Below are positions 35,621 through 44,172 of a stretch of 59,707 bases of DNA, in pieces (the stretch's first letter is position 1; the number at the start of each line of letters is the position of its first letter). A model generated the notes under the pieces. It made no database searches. It was not told the origin of the DNA and worked only from the letters and a program-made list of their open reading frames with translations. A program made the translations under genes and the position numbers. The DNA comes from a bacterium (lineage in GTDB: Bacteria > Bacillota > Clostridia > Lachnospirales > Lachnospiraceae), in the NCBI GenBank assembly GCA_023667365.1, contig JAMPAG010000007.1:1-59707 (forward strand), read 5' to 3'.

Positions 35621-36856
35621 ATGCGCATATTAATACTTGACGTAAATTGTGATTATAGAAATCCGATGTACAGACAATTTCATACCTCACTATTTTATTG
35701 CATGGATGTAGACTATTTTGGTCCGGGATATGTTAGTCGGAAGTGCTTAGAGAGTGGAATAGAAGCTTATATATCCAAACATAAAAAGTATGATGCAATA
35801 TTAATGACAACATCGTTTTTATGTTCAATTGGTGATGATAGAACCCGACATTCTACATATTCAAGTCATCGTGGTTGTATACCTTATTATAAAATCAATG
35901 ATGCGCTTCAATGTTGCCGAAAGATATATGACGAAGCAATAAAATTGTCAGGCTTTATTAAAATATATGAGCAAGCAGATGACTTTTGCTCGATTAAAGA
36001 GGAGTATAGTCAACTATGTTGTGAATTGATGGAAAGCGGTTTTTATATGCTAAGCTGGCCCAAGGAATATATGTGTCAATATTCACAGAGAGACCTTGCT
36101 AAGGGATTAACCAATTATGGATACTGGTTATGCGAAAAATACGAAGAAAATTATATACCGATAGCATTGCACGCGGTTGATTATCATGAGGTATTTATTA
36201 GAAATTTCCTAGATAGAGATTTCGACTGGTGTGTTCCAGGTAATCGGAGTTGGTCGTTTTATTCGGATCGTTTGGAAGCGTACGATTATCTTAAAAAGAA
36301 GACAAAAATATGGAAGGAAGATCCGTATCAGAAGTTAGCAACAGGAACGATAAATAAGCAACATTTGAATTGGTATCAGTTTCGTAATAAATATGAGAAG
36401 TTGCTGACGTTGTTTTTGGGGAAAAATAAGGCAATTTCGACGTTCCCTAAAACGGATTATATTGCGGCATGTCGTGAATTATACCTTGAAAGTATGCGGT
36501 CTTCAAAATATGTCTATTGTGAAGGTGGAGTGGCAAATTGCTTTGTCAGGAAATATTTTGAAAGCTGTGCATGTGGATCAGTATTGGTAGCAAAAAGAAT
36601 TCCGGGTATGGAACAAATGGGATTCCTCCATGATAAGAACTGTATTGTAGTAAGTGGATACAAAGATATAAAATGCATCCAAAAGGACTATTCGGAAGAA
36701 CAGACGATCCAGATAGCAAAAGCCGGACAACAATTAATTTTAAAGAAACATATGTTCCACCATCGTGCAGAGGCGCTAGAAAGAACAATAAACATGATCA
36801 AACAGGGTGGGTACAAAGGTGCGTACTGGGACAATGGAAACTATGTTTTAAAATAG
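35621..36856 (+). CDS. CgeB-like glycosyltransferase (GT-B, family 1 C-terminal domain)
   Basis: A 411-residue protein. The C-terminal 110 residues (RKYFESCACGSVLVAKRIPG, FLHDKNCIVV, then AKAGQQLILKKHMFHHRAEAL) match the Glyco_trans_1_2 domain found in CgeB proteins. The N-terminal part (MRILILDVNCDYRNP, HAVDYHEVF) would be the acceptor domain and is not closely recognised. Low GC content and unusual codon use contrast with the WlbA-like gene that follows. GGGAGAAAAG precedes the ATG. Confidence 0.68.
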   Translation: MRILILDVNCDYRNPMYRQFHTSLFYCMDVDYFGPGYVSRKCLESGIEAYISKHKKYDAILMTTSFLCSIGDDRTRHSTYSSHRGCIPYYKINDALQCCRKIYDEAIKLSGFIKIYEQADDFCSIKEEYSQLCCELMESGFYMLSWPKEYMCQYSQRDLAKGLTNYGYWLCEKYEENYIPIALHAVDYHEVFIRNFLDRDFDWCVPGNRSWSFYSDRLEAYDYLKKKTKIWKEDPYQKLATGTINKQHLNWYQFRNKYEKLLTLFLGKNKAISTFPKTDYIAACRELYLESMRSSKYVYCEGGVANCFVRKYFESCACGSVLVAKRIPGMEQMGFLHDKNCIVVSGYKDIKCIQKDYSEEQTIQIAKAGQQLILKKHMFHHRAEALERTINMIKQGGYKGAYWDNGNYVLK

Positions 36857-36908
36857 TAAATGTAGAATATAGCTATAAGATAAATACGTTTAAGTAACGG
36901 AGGTACTT

Positions 36909-37982
36909 ATGAAATACGCACTGATCGGCTGTGGCCGTATATCACCCAATCACATAGCGGCGGCACTAAAAAACAACCTTGAGATCGCCGCATTATGCGA
37001 CTGTGTGGAGGAAAACGCAAAAGACAAGATCCGGAAATTCGAACTCCCGGATACTACCAGAATCTACACCGATTACCATAAGATGCTCGAAAAGGAAAAA
37101 CCGCAGCTTGTTGCTATCGCGACAGAAAGCGGGAAGCACGCGCAGATTGCGCTGGATTGCATCGATCAGGGTTGTAACCTTATTATTGAAAAACCGATTG
37201 CACTCTCCCTCTCCGACGCGGATGCAGTGATCGCAAAAGCGAGAGAAAAAGGCGTGAAAGTATGTGCATGCCACCAGAACCGCTTCAACAAATCCGTACA
37301 GAAGATCAGGGACGCTGTGGAAAAGAAGCGCTTCGGACGGATGTTCTACGGCACAGCACATATCCGGTGGAACAGAGACTACGAATATTATGCGAGAGCA
37401 CCCTGGAGAGGGACATGGGAACAGGACGGCGGAGCCCTCATGAACCAGTGCATCCATAACATTGATCTTCTGCGCTGGATGATGGGCGATGAGATCGAAG
37501 AAGTCGTCGGCATGACAGACCGGCTGGAGCATCCCTACATAGAGGCCGAGGATCTTGGCATTGCGCTTATCCGTTTCAAAAACGGCGCATACGGGATTGT
37601 GGAAGGCACAACGGACATTTATCCGAAGAATCTGGAAGAAACGCTCTATCTTTTTGGTGAAAAAGGGACTGTGAAAGCCGGGGGACAGTCCGTCAATGTC
37701 ATCGAAGAATGGCGGTTTTCCGACATGCTGGATGATCCGGAAGAAGTGAAGCAGCAATTCCATGAAAATCCGCCTAACGTTTACGGATTTGGACATACCC
37801 CGCTCTACGCGGACGTTATAGACGCGATCCGGACGGACAGAAAACCCTATGTCGATGCAGAGGCAGGAAAACGCGCACTGGAACTGGTACTGGCGATCTA
37901 CAAATCGGCGGCATCAGGCAGCATTGTGAAACTGCCGCTGGCTGGGTGCGCGACAACTGACTTCTCTTGCAGGCAATGGTGA
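36909..37982 (+). CDS. Gfo/Idh/MocA oxidoreductase, WlbA/WbpB-like (UDP-GlcNAcA 3-dehydrogenase)
   Basis: A 357-residue NAD enzyme. MKYALIGCGRISPNHIAA is the nucleotide-binding loop, EKPIALS contains the catalytic Lys, and NRFNKSVQKIRDAV, GGALMNQCIHNIDLLRWMMG follow in the substrate domain. The order oxidoreductase, hexapeptide acyltransferase, DegT aminotransferase (this gene and the next two) is that of WlbA-WlbB-WlbC or WbpB-D-E, which build UDP-2,3-diacetamido-2,3-dideoxyglucuronate. The UDP-GlcNAc 6-dehydrogenase (WbpA) is not in the window. GGAGGT precedes the ATG. GC content is well above that of the preceding gene. Confidence 0.88.
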   Translation: MKYALIGCGRISPNHIAAALKNNLEIAALCDCVEENAKDKIRKFELPDTTRIYTDYHKMLEKEKPQLVAIATESGKHAQIALDCIDQGCNLIIEKPIALSLSDADAVIAKAREKGVKVCACHQNRFNKSVQKIRDAVEKKRFGRMFYGTAHIRWNRDYEYYARAPWRGTWEQDGGALMNQCIHNIDLLRWMMGDEIEEVVGMTDRLEHPYIEAEDLGIALIRFKNGAYGIVEGTTDIYPKNLEETLYLFGEKGTVKAGGQSVNVIEEWRFSDMLDDPEEVKQQFHENPPNVYGFGHTPLYADVIDAIRTDRKPYVDAEAGKRALELVLAIYKSAASGSIVKLPLAGCATTDFSCRQW

Positions 37983-38018
37983 AAAGTAGAAATAATTGCA
38001 GTGACGGGGGAACCAGAC

Positions 38019-38582
38019 ATGGAATATTACATACACGAAAGCAGCATTATCGATGAAAATGTAAAGATCGGCACAGGAACTAAAATATGGCATTTTTGTC
38101 ATATCCAGCCGGGCGCAGATATTGGGAAAAACTGTTCATTTGGACAGAACGTGAATATCTCCAATAATGTGAAAATCGGAAACAGAGTCAAAATCCAGAA
38201 TAACGTTTCTGTTTATGAAGGAGTCATTCTGGAAGATGACGTATTCTGCGGACCATCCTGCGTGTTCACAAACGACCTGACCCCGCGCGCGGGACGCCCC
38301 AAAGGACGCGAAAACTATAAACGGACTCTTGTTAGGAAAGGGGCAAGCATTGGTGCCAACGCAACAATTGTCTGTGGACATACCATCGGCAGATTTGCGA
38401 TGATTGCGGCAGGCGCAGTCGTTACGAAAGATGTGCCAGACCATGCGCTGATGACAGGAGTTCCCGCAAGACAGACCGGATGGGCATGCGAATGCGGACA
38501 AATCCTGACATCCGCCCTTACCTGTCCTGACTGTGGAAGGAAATATCGTCTGGTATCAGAAAATCATATAGCAGAAATATAA
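38019..38582 (+). CDS. Hexapeptide-repeat N-acetyltransferase, WlbB/WbpD-like
   Basis: A protein of about 187 residues. Left-handed beta-helix hexapeptides (IGTGTKIWHFCHI, IGKNCSFGQNVNI, VKIGNRVKIQNNVSV, then ASIGANATIV and IGRFAMIAAGAVVTKDVP) match acetyl-CoA-dependent N-acetyltransferases. FTNDLTPRA is diagnostic of the WbpD group. A C-terminal zinc-ribbon-like tail (CECGQ and CPDCG) is attached, as in many homologues. It would acetylate the 3-amino group of the UDP-diamino-uronate. GACGGGGGA before the ATG at 38019 sets the start. Confidence 0.88.
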   Translation: MEYYIHESSIIDENVKIGTGTKIWHFCHIQPGADIGKNCSFGQNVNISNNVKIGNRVKIQNNVSVYEGVILEDDVFCGPSCVFTNDLTPRAGRPKGRENYKRTLVRKGASIGANATIVCGHTIGRFAMIAAGAVVTKDVPDHALMTGVPARQTGWACECGQILTSALTCPDCGRKYRLVSENHIAEI

Positions 38583-38674
38583 AAGAAATAGGACATATGG
38601 CGAATGTCTATAAGGTGGAAACAAAACGGGACAGAAATATTACAGATTCGTTTGCATAAAAGGGGAAAATACCG

Positions 38675-39853
38675 ATGGAATTCAGAGACCTAAAGGCACA
38701 ATACCGACAACACAGAGAGGAAATCGACAATGCGATCCGTCAGGTGCTCTCGAATGGCTGCTTTATCGGCGGAGGACCTGTCAGGGAACTGGAAGAAAGG
38801 CTGGCGGAATATGTCGGAGTCAGACACTGCATCACCTGCGCAAACGGGACGGACGCCCTCCTTCTCTCACTAATGACATGGGGGATCGGACCGGGAGATG
38901 CGGTATTCGTTCCGGACTTTACTTTCTTTTCCAGCGCGGAAGTCATCCCGGTGGCCGGTGCAACGCCTGTATTTGTGGACATTGACGAAGATACTTACAA
39001 CATGAGCGCGGAAAGTCTGGAATACGCCATCCGGTATGTACAGGATGCCACAGACCTAAAGCCGCGTGCGATCATTGCCGTCGATCTCTTCGGACAGCCG
39101 GCGGACTATGACCACATACGCCCTCTTGCACAGAAATATGGACTGCTTTTATTAGAGGACGCTGCACAGGGGTTCGGCGGACATATCAACATACCTGTAT
39201 CAGGAAATAATACTGGTGTGCAGCAGGGGAAAAACGAAACCGCCAGAAGATTGGTCAGAAAGGCATGCAGCTTTGGCGATATTGCGACAACTTCTTTCTT
39301 TCCGGCAAAACCCCTCGGCTGTTATGGGGACGGCGGCGCGGTTTTTACCGATAACGACGAATGGGCGGCACTGCTCCGCTCCTACTGCGTCCACGGAAAA
39401 GGCGCGGATAAATATGACAACGTGCGCATCGGTATGAACTCACGCCTCGACACGATACAGGCGGCAGTACTGCTCAAAAAGCTGGAGTTCTTTGACAAAG
39501 AAATCCAGCAGTGTAACCGTGTAGCAGAGGAATACAACAGACTATTGCAGGGACATGTCAAAACGCCTGTTGTGGCGCAGGGAATGTATTCCGGCTGGGC
39601 GCAATATACGATCCGATTAGAAAACGAAATGCACCGTGAAAACGTGATGCGGCGCTTGAAAGAAGAAGGCATCCCGACGGCAGTCTATTATAAGAAACCG
39701 CTCCACCGGCAGGAAGCGCTAAAAAAATATGTACTGGAAGGACTCAATTACAGCGTAACAGAACAGACCTGTCAGAGCTGCCTGTCACTACCGATACATG
39801 CGTATTTGAAAACGGAAGAGATTGTACATATCTGTAAATGGATACTGACATAA
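38675..39853 (+). CDS. DegT/DnrJ/EryC1/StrS aminotransferase, WlbC/WbpE-like
   Basis: A 392-residue PLP enzyme. ITCANGTDALLLSL binds the phosphate, EDAAQGFGG contacts the ring, and the catalytic Lys212 is in SFFPAKPLGCYGDGGA. It would transfer an amino group to C3 of the 3-keto sugar made by the WlbA-like enzyme, although gene order places it third. An insert of about 25 residues around NNTGVQQGKNETARR lies between the ring-binding motif and the catalytic Lys, longer than in the usual homologues as I recall them. GGGGAAAA precedes the ATG. Confidence 0.88.
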   Translation: MEFRDLKAQYRQHREEIDNAIRQVLSNGCFIGGGPVRELEERLAEYVGVRHCITCANGTDALLLSLMTWGIGPGDAVFVPDFTFFSSAEVIPVAGATPVFVDIDEDTYNMSAESLEYAIRYVQDATDLKPRAIIAVDLFGQPADYDHIRPLAQKYGLLLLEDAAQGFGGHINIPVSGNNTGVQQGKNETARRLVRKACSFGDIATTSFFPAKPLGCYGDGGAVFTDNDEWAALLRSYCVHGKGADKYDNVRIGMNSRLDTIQAAVLLKKLEFFDKEIQQCNRVAEEYNRLLQGHVKTPVVAQGMYSGWAQYTIRLENEMHRENVMRRLKEEGIPTAVYYKKPLHRQEALKKYVLEGLNYSVTEQTCQSCLSLPIHAYLKTEEIVHICKWILT

Positions 39854-39914
39854 AAAATGACTGTAACGGAAGCAAATACGCAGATATTTCAATGCACATT
39901 AGGGGGCAAAATAT

Positions 39915-40943
39915 ATGGTTAACAAGAGGATCCAATTAGAAAAATATTCCTACTGTGCATCTTTAGGATGGTTTTGTGGAACTGCAAGCGCTATGATAAA
40001 AAATGGTTTGAGATTTTTTTCCGGTCCTTTTGATTGGTATTATTCTGATTTTTCATCTGTTTTGAGTATGATGGAAAATGATTTTTCTGATTTTTTAAGT
40101 AAAGATAATCTGCGAATCGTCGAAGGTGAGCCTGGGCAGTTTTATGATACAAAATATGGATTTCTTTATAATCATGATGTAAAAGAGGACTTCGAAAAAG
40201 AATATGATTTGATTGTATCAAAATATAGGAAGCGGATTAACAGATTTTTGTCTGCGATTACGCGTCCAACCTGCTTTTTTCGGGCGGTCAGATCGGAAAC
40301 GGAGATAAAATATATTATCGAGCATAGAAATTATATCAATCAAATTATCAAACAGTCTAATCCTGATAATACCATCGTATATTTATTGCTTAGTGGGATG
40401 CCTGCCCTCCAAGGCGAAATGTATTTTTATCTTAATATTGACCGATATGTTGGTGACCGATATGAAATGCTAACTATGTTTGACCAGTCAGAGAATTTGT
40501 TGGATTACTGCGCAGAACTTATTGATGAACGACAGAAAAAAGCTAATTTAGATTTTTCCCGACAGTTTGCTTTATCTCAAAACCAGAAGGCAGAGTTATT
40601 GCTTCGGGATGCGAGTCTGCGTGAAAAACTAGGCAGTTTTTTCCGCGGAAAAGAACTCTATGTTTGGGGGGCCGGTCAATATGGCATTAAAGTCGAAAAT
40701 ATTTTAACTGCGGCTGGAATTAAAATACTTGGATTTTTAGATAACGCAGAAGAAAAAGCTGGAACCTGCATAAACAATATTAAAGTCTATCAATTTAAGA
40801 ATGTCGAAAATATAAAGACGATTTTCATTGCTACGGCATATGCGGATGTAAGCGCAATGATAACCGAACAAATCCGATTAAATAACCCGAATATCGAGCT
40901 TTATACATGGTCTTCCGTCTGGGAGAGTTTTCCGATGTTTTGA
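39915..40943 (+). CDS. DUF1796-type putative cysteine peptidase with C-terminal Rossmann-like domain
   Basis: A 342-residue protein. CASLGWFCGTASAM followed by SGPFDWYYSD is the signature of the DUF1796 papain-like family found in glycan loci (S-L-G-x2-C, P-F-D-W). The C-terminal 110 residues, starting KELYVWGAGQYGIKVENIL, form the Rossmann-like module also seen at 20923 and 27557. Function is not established; association with surface polysaccharide genes is common. The GC content is low and a spacer of about 290 bp without genes follows. GGGGGC precedes the ATG. Confidence 0.72.
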   Translation: MVNKRIQLEKYSYCASLGWFCGTASAMIKNGLRFFSGPFDWYYSDFSSVLSMMENDFSDFLSKDNLRIVEGEPGQFYDTKYGFLYNHDVKEDFEKEYDLIVSKYRKRINRFLSAITRPTCFFRAVRSETEIKYIIEHRNYINQIIKQSNPDNTIVYLLLSGMPALQGEMYFYLNIDRYVGDRYEMLTMFDQSENLLDYCAELIDERQKKANLDFSRQFALSQNQKAELLLRDASLREKLGSFFRGKELYVWGAGQYGIKVENILTAAGIKILGFLDNAEEKAGTCINNIKVYQFKNVENIKTIFIATAYADVSAMITEQIRLNNPNIELYTWSSVWESFPMF

Positions 40944-41231
40944 AAAAATATATATTAGGTCTCCTGTCAAGAGAACGGGCAGCACAATTATTCTATAAAT
41001 AAACGCATACCTCTCAAAAAACATGAAAATCCTCATACAAATGTGAGTTTCAGACATATAAGGAATTGTAGAATTATATTATTTTGGTCAAACATAAAAG
41101 AATAAGTGGCGCTGACTCATTTATGTCAAATTGTGTTTAGGTCAGAAACAGTTATATAACGATCGAATTTAGAACAAGGGAGCAGACCGGAGCTTAATTG
41201 TGAGTAACATTAAATTGATGGGGGTAGGAAA

Positions 41232-42764
41232 ATGTCAGATATATACCGCAATTTGGAAAAGTATAATATTTATACGGAGTATTACAGAATAACGGGCATG
41301 TGGTGGGGAAAAATCAATAACATTTTGAATCCGTTGAAAGAATGCTTAAATGGGTGTCGTAGGCTACAAAAGCAAAGCAGTGTTAACAATTTATTTGAGC
41401 GGTTGATTGTTGACGATTATATTAAAATATCGTATGATACTAAAAAGTACTTAATAAGTGCAAGTGCGAGGAGATTAAGAAGGATAATCTATGATTATTT
41501 AGCGATATTTGATTTTGTCAGTGCCTTTTATTATATGGAAGAATATATCCGTCGAAGATATAGAAATTATAAAAAATATTGGCGGATGAGGCGGAATTTA
41601 GAAGAGCTGATAAAGCAGATAAAAATAAAGCTTGCAAAGCGGGAGGATATTATTGTTTTTTGGACGGATTGTGTTTCTTACAATGAATTAGAGTGGATGC
41701 CTAAATTGCAAAGAAAGAGTAAAGATTCCTTGCTTTTTGAGCATGCATATACACCAACTCCATACACAAGACCAACGATGTGTGCCATGGCTAACAAGTG
41801 GTTAAATATAGATGATTTTGGAAAAGATGATTCACGAAATTTGAATTTGCATAACTCGATTTTGTTACACAAGATTTATGAGTATGGATACGAAACAAAG
41901 TACTTTGATGTTGGACCAGGGGACGGACCTTGCGTTTTTGATAAAAGCATCCAACACTGGACTGACAGATGGCATGATAGTACCTGTAGAATATGTTTTG
42001 ATGCCATTAATGAATTGTTGAATGCAAAAAAAAAGCAGGTAATGATTATACATGCTGTTATGGAAGTACATCCTCCACACATTTATCCTGATAAGAATGG
42101 CCGGATTCCGCGTATGCTAATGGATTATGAAAGGGGAGGATTGGAGCGAAAAAGTGGAAGAGAATATCAGCAGATTCGTGATGCGGCAGGATATTGGGAT
42201 GAACAATTGGATTTTTATTCTAATCTGTTGGGAGAATTCACCACAAAGATTCATATGTCGGATCATGGAAAAGAATATCGCCAGTATCAATATAAAGAAT
42301 GGGTAGATGCTACGAATCATGTTATTTTCTTTTTGCAGTCAAAATATGCTACAAATAGACTGGAAAGTCACCTTTTCACGTTAGAAAATTTTGCAGAATT
42401 GATGGAAGCAGTGATGAAAGCGCATCAGACGAGGCGGGAAATTGATTTGGAAAAAGTGTTTGAGAAACCATTTATGAAAGTGCAGAAAATAGATACATAC
42501 AATGAAAAATTAGTCAAATATTTGAAAGCTATGCGCTGTGAAGAGGGTGGACAGTCATACCGTGGTATCCGAACACTTGACGATTATTATCTGAGATTCC
42601 GCAACCGCGAGTTGTATTACCGGAATGGTGACGAAGAAACAAACCTGATAGACGATCCTGAGTATGCGGATCGGATTGAGGAGCTTAGGACTTTGGCGGG
42701 TGACTATTTTATTGATATTTATAAAAATGAAAAATTCAAGTATGCGAGAGAATTATATCAATAA
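41232..42764 (+). CDS. Sulfatase/alkaline-phosphatase superfamily protein (soluble)
   Basis: A 510-residue protein. IVFWTDCVSYNELEWMP supplies the first metal-binding Asp, YTRPTMCAM a candidate Thr nucleophile where sulfatases have Cys or Ser, and IHMSDHGKEYR the Asp-His metal pair. VMEVHPPHIYP lies between them. Phosphoethanolamine and phosphoglycerol transferases of the same fold also use Thr, but those have membrane helices, and none is evident here. It ends 12 bp before the PEP mutase gene, so it may handle a phosphonate or phosphoryl group. GGGGGTAGG precedes the ATG at 41232. Basic, low-GC sequence. Confidence 0.7.
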   Translation: MSDIYRNLEKYNIYTEYYRITGMWWGKINNILNPLKECLNGCRRLQKQSSVNNLFERLIVDDYIKISYDTKKYLISASARRLRRIIYDYLAIFDFVSAFYYMEEYIRRRYRNYKKYWRMRRNLEELIKQIKIKLAKREDIIVFWTDCVSYNELEWMPKLQRKSKDSLLFEHAYTPTPYTRPTMCAMANKWLNIDDFGKDDSRNLNLHNSILLHKIYEYGYETKYFDVGPGDGPCVFDKSIQHWTDRWHDSTCRICFDAINELLNAKKKQVMIIHAVMEVHPPHIYPDKNGRIPRMLMDYERGGLERKSGREYQQIRDAAGYWDEQLDFYSNLLGEFTTKIHMSDHGKEYRQYQYKEWVDATNHVIFFLQSKYATNRLESHLFTLENFAELMEAVMKAHQTRREIDLEKVFEKPFMKVQKIDTYNEKLVKYLKAMRCEEGGQSYRGIRTLDDYYLRFRNRELYYRNGDEETNLIDDPEYADRIEELRTLAGDYFIDIYKNEKFKYARELYQ

Positions 42765-42776
42765 GGAGACTATTTT

Positions 42777-44075
42777 GTGAAAACAGTATACATGTGTTTC
42801 AGCACAGACATCATACACAGCGGTCACATGGCGATCATTGACAGGGCGGCAGCCTATGGAGAACTGACGGTCGGGGTACTGTCCGACGAAGCGGTAAGCA
42901 GTTATAAGAGATTCCCGCTCCTGCCCTATGAGGAGAGACTCAGTATCATAGCCCATATTAGTGGTGTAGCGAAAGTGGTCCCGCAGGAAAAACTAAGCTA
43001 CGCCGAGAATCTGAGAAAATATAAACCGGACTATGTTGTGCATGGAGATGACTGGCAGGAAGGATTTCAGAAGCCGATCCGGGAAGAAGTTGTATCTGTG
43101 CTGGCAGAGTGGGGAGGAGAACTGGTAGAATTCCCGTATGCCAGAAAAGAGGAATATGAGAGGCTGGAGCAGAATGCGAGAAGTCAGTTATCCATTCCGG
43201 ACATCCGGCGGGGCAGGCTGCGCAAGTTAATCGATATGAAACAGACGATCACTGCGATCGAGGCGCATAGTGGGATTACAGGGCTGATAGCGGAAAAAAC
43301 AACAGTTTTACAGGATGGCAGAACATATCAGTTTGATGCGATGTGGGTGTCGAGTCTGTGTGATTCAACGGCAAAAGGGAAACCGGATATTGAACTCGTG
43401 GACATGTCGTCCAGATTAAGGACGATTGACGACATCATGGAGGTTACAACAAAACCTATTATCTTAGACGGCGATACGGGCGGATTGATTGAGCACTTTG
43501 TATATAATGTCAAAACATTGGAGCGGATCGGGGTATCTGCGGTTATTATTGAGGACAAAACAGGGCTCAAGAAGAATTCTTTGTTCGGGACGGAAGTGGA
43601 ACAGTCGCAGGATTCCATCGAACATTTCTGCCAAAAGATTGCGGCGGGAAAGCGGGCGCAGAAAACCAAAGAGTTTATGATCATTGCAAGAATAGAGAGC
43701 CTGATTCTGGAACGCGGAATGGAGGATGCGTTGACGCGGGCTGTTGCGTTTGTAAAAGCGGGGGCGGACGGCATTATGATCCATTCCAGAAAAGAAGATC
43801 CTGCCGAGATATTTGAATTTGTAGAAAGATTCCGGGCAGAGGACAAGAACACGCCGCTGGTGGTAGTGCCGACATCGTTCCATGCCGTAACGGAACAGGA
43901 ATTCAAAGACAGAGGCGTAAACATCGTCATCTATGCGAATCAGTTGACAAGAAGCGGCTTCCCGGCAATGAAGAAGACAGCGGAGACGATTTTGCGGAAC
44001 CACAGGGCAAAAGAAGCGGATGAAATGTGTATGTCGATTAAGGAGATTCTGACATTGATACCGGATGAAGGATAA
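42777..44075 (+). CDS. Phosphoenolpyruvate mutase fused to an N-terminal cytidylyltransferase-like domain
   Basis: A 432-residue protein. Residues 1-130 are a nucleotidyltransferase fold with HSGH (14-17), YEERLSII and VVHGDDW, as in TagD-like cytidylyltransferases. Residues about 150-430 are PEP mutase: the diagnostic EDKTGLKKNS motif lies at 259-268, with LDGDTGG before it and RIESLI and GADGIMIHSR after it. PEP mutase converts PEP to phosphonopyruvate, the entry step for nearly all natural phosphonates. The motif separates it from isocitrate-lyase-type relatives. GTG start with AAGGAG upstream. The reductase, decarboxylase and cytidylyltransferase downstream complete a pathway. Confidence 0.93.
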   Translation: MKTVYMCFSTDIIHSGHMAIIDRAAAYGELTVGVLSDEAVSSYKRFPLLPYEERLSIIAHISGVAKVVPQEKLSYAENLRKYKPDYVVHGDDWQEGFQKPIREEVVSVLAEWGGELVEFPYARKEEYERLEQNARSQLSIPDIRRGRLRKLIDMKQTITAIEAHSGITGLIAEKTTVLQDGRTYQFDAMWVSSLCDSTAKGKPDIELVDMSSRLRTIDDIMEVTTKPIILDGDTGGLIEHFVYNVKTLERIGVSAVIIEDKTGLKKNSLFGTEVEQSQDSIEHFCQKIAAGKRAQKTKEFMIIARIESLILERGMEDALTRAVAFVKAGADGIMIHSRKEDPAEIFEFVERFRAEDKNTPLVVVPTSFHAVTEQEFKDRGVNIVIYANQLTRSGFPAMKKTAETILRNHRAKEADEMCMSIKEILTLIPDEG

Positions 44076-44172
44076 GAGAACCACTGGAAATGCCTTCCTC
44101 GGAAAACAACGGGTATGGCAGAGGCGGAAAAACGTAGGAGTATGTGACGGCTCAGGAGGCAAAAACGAATTC

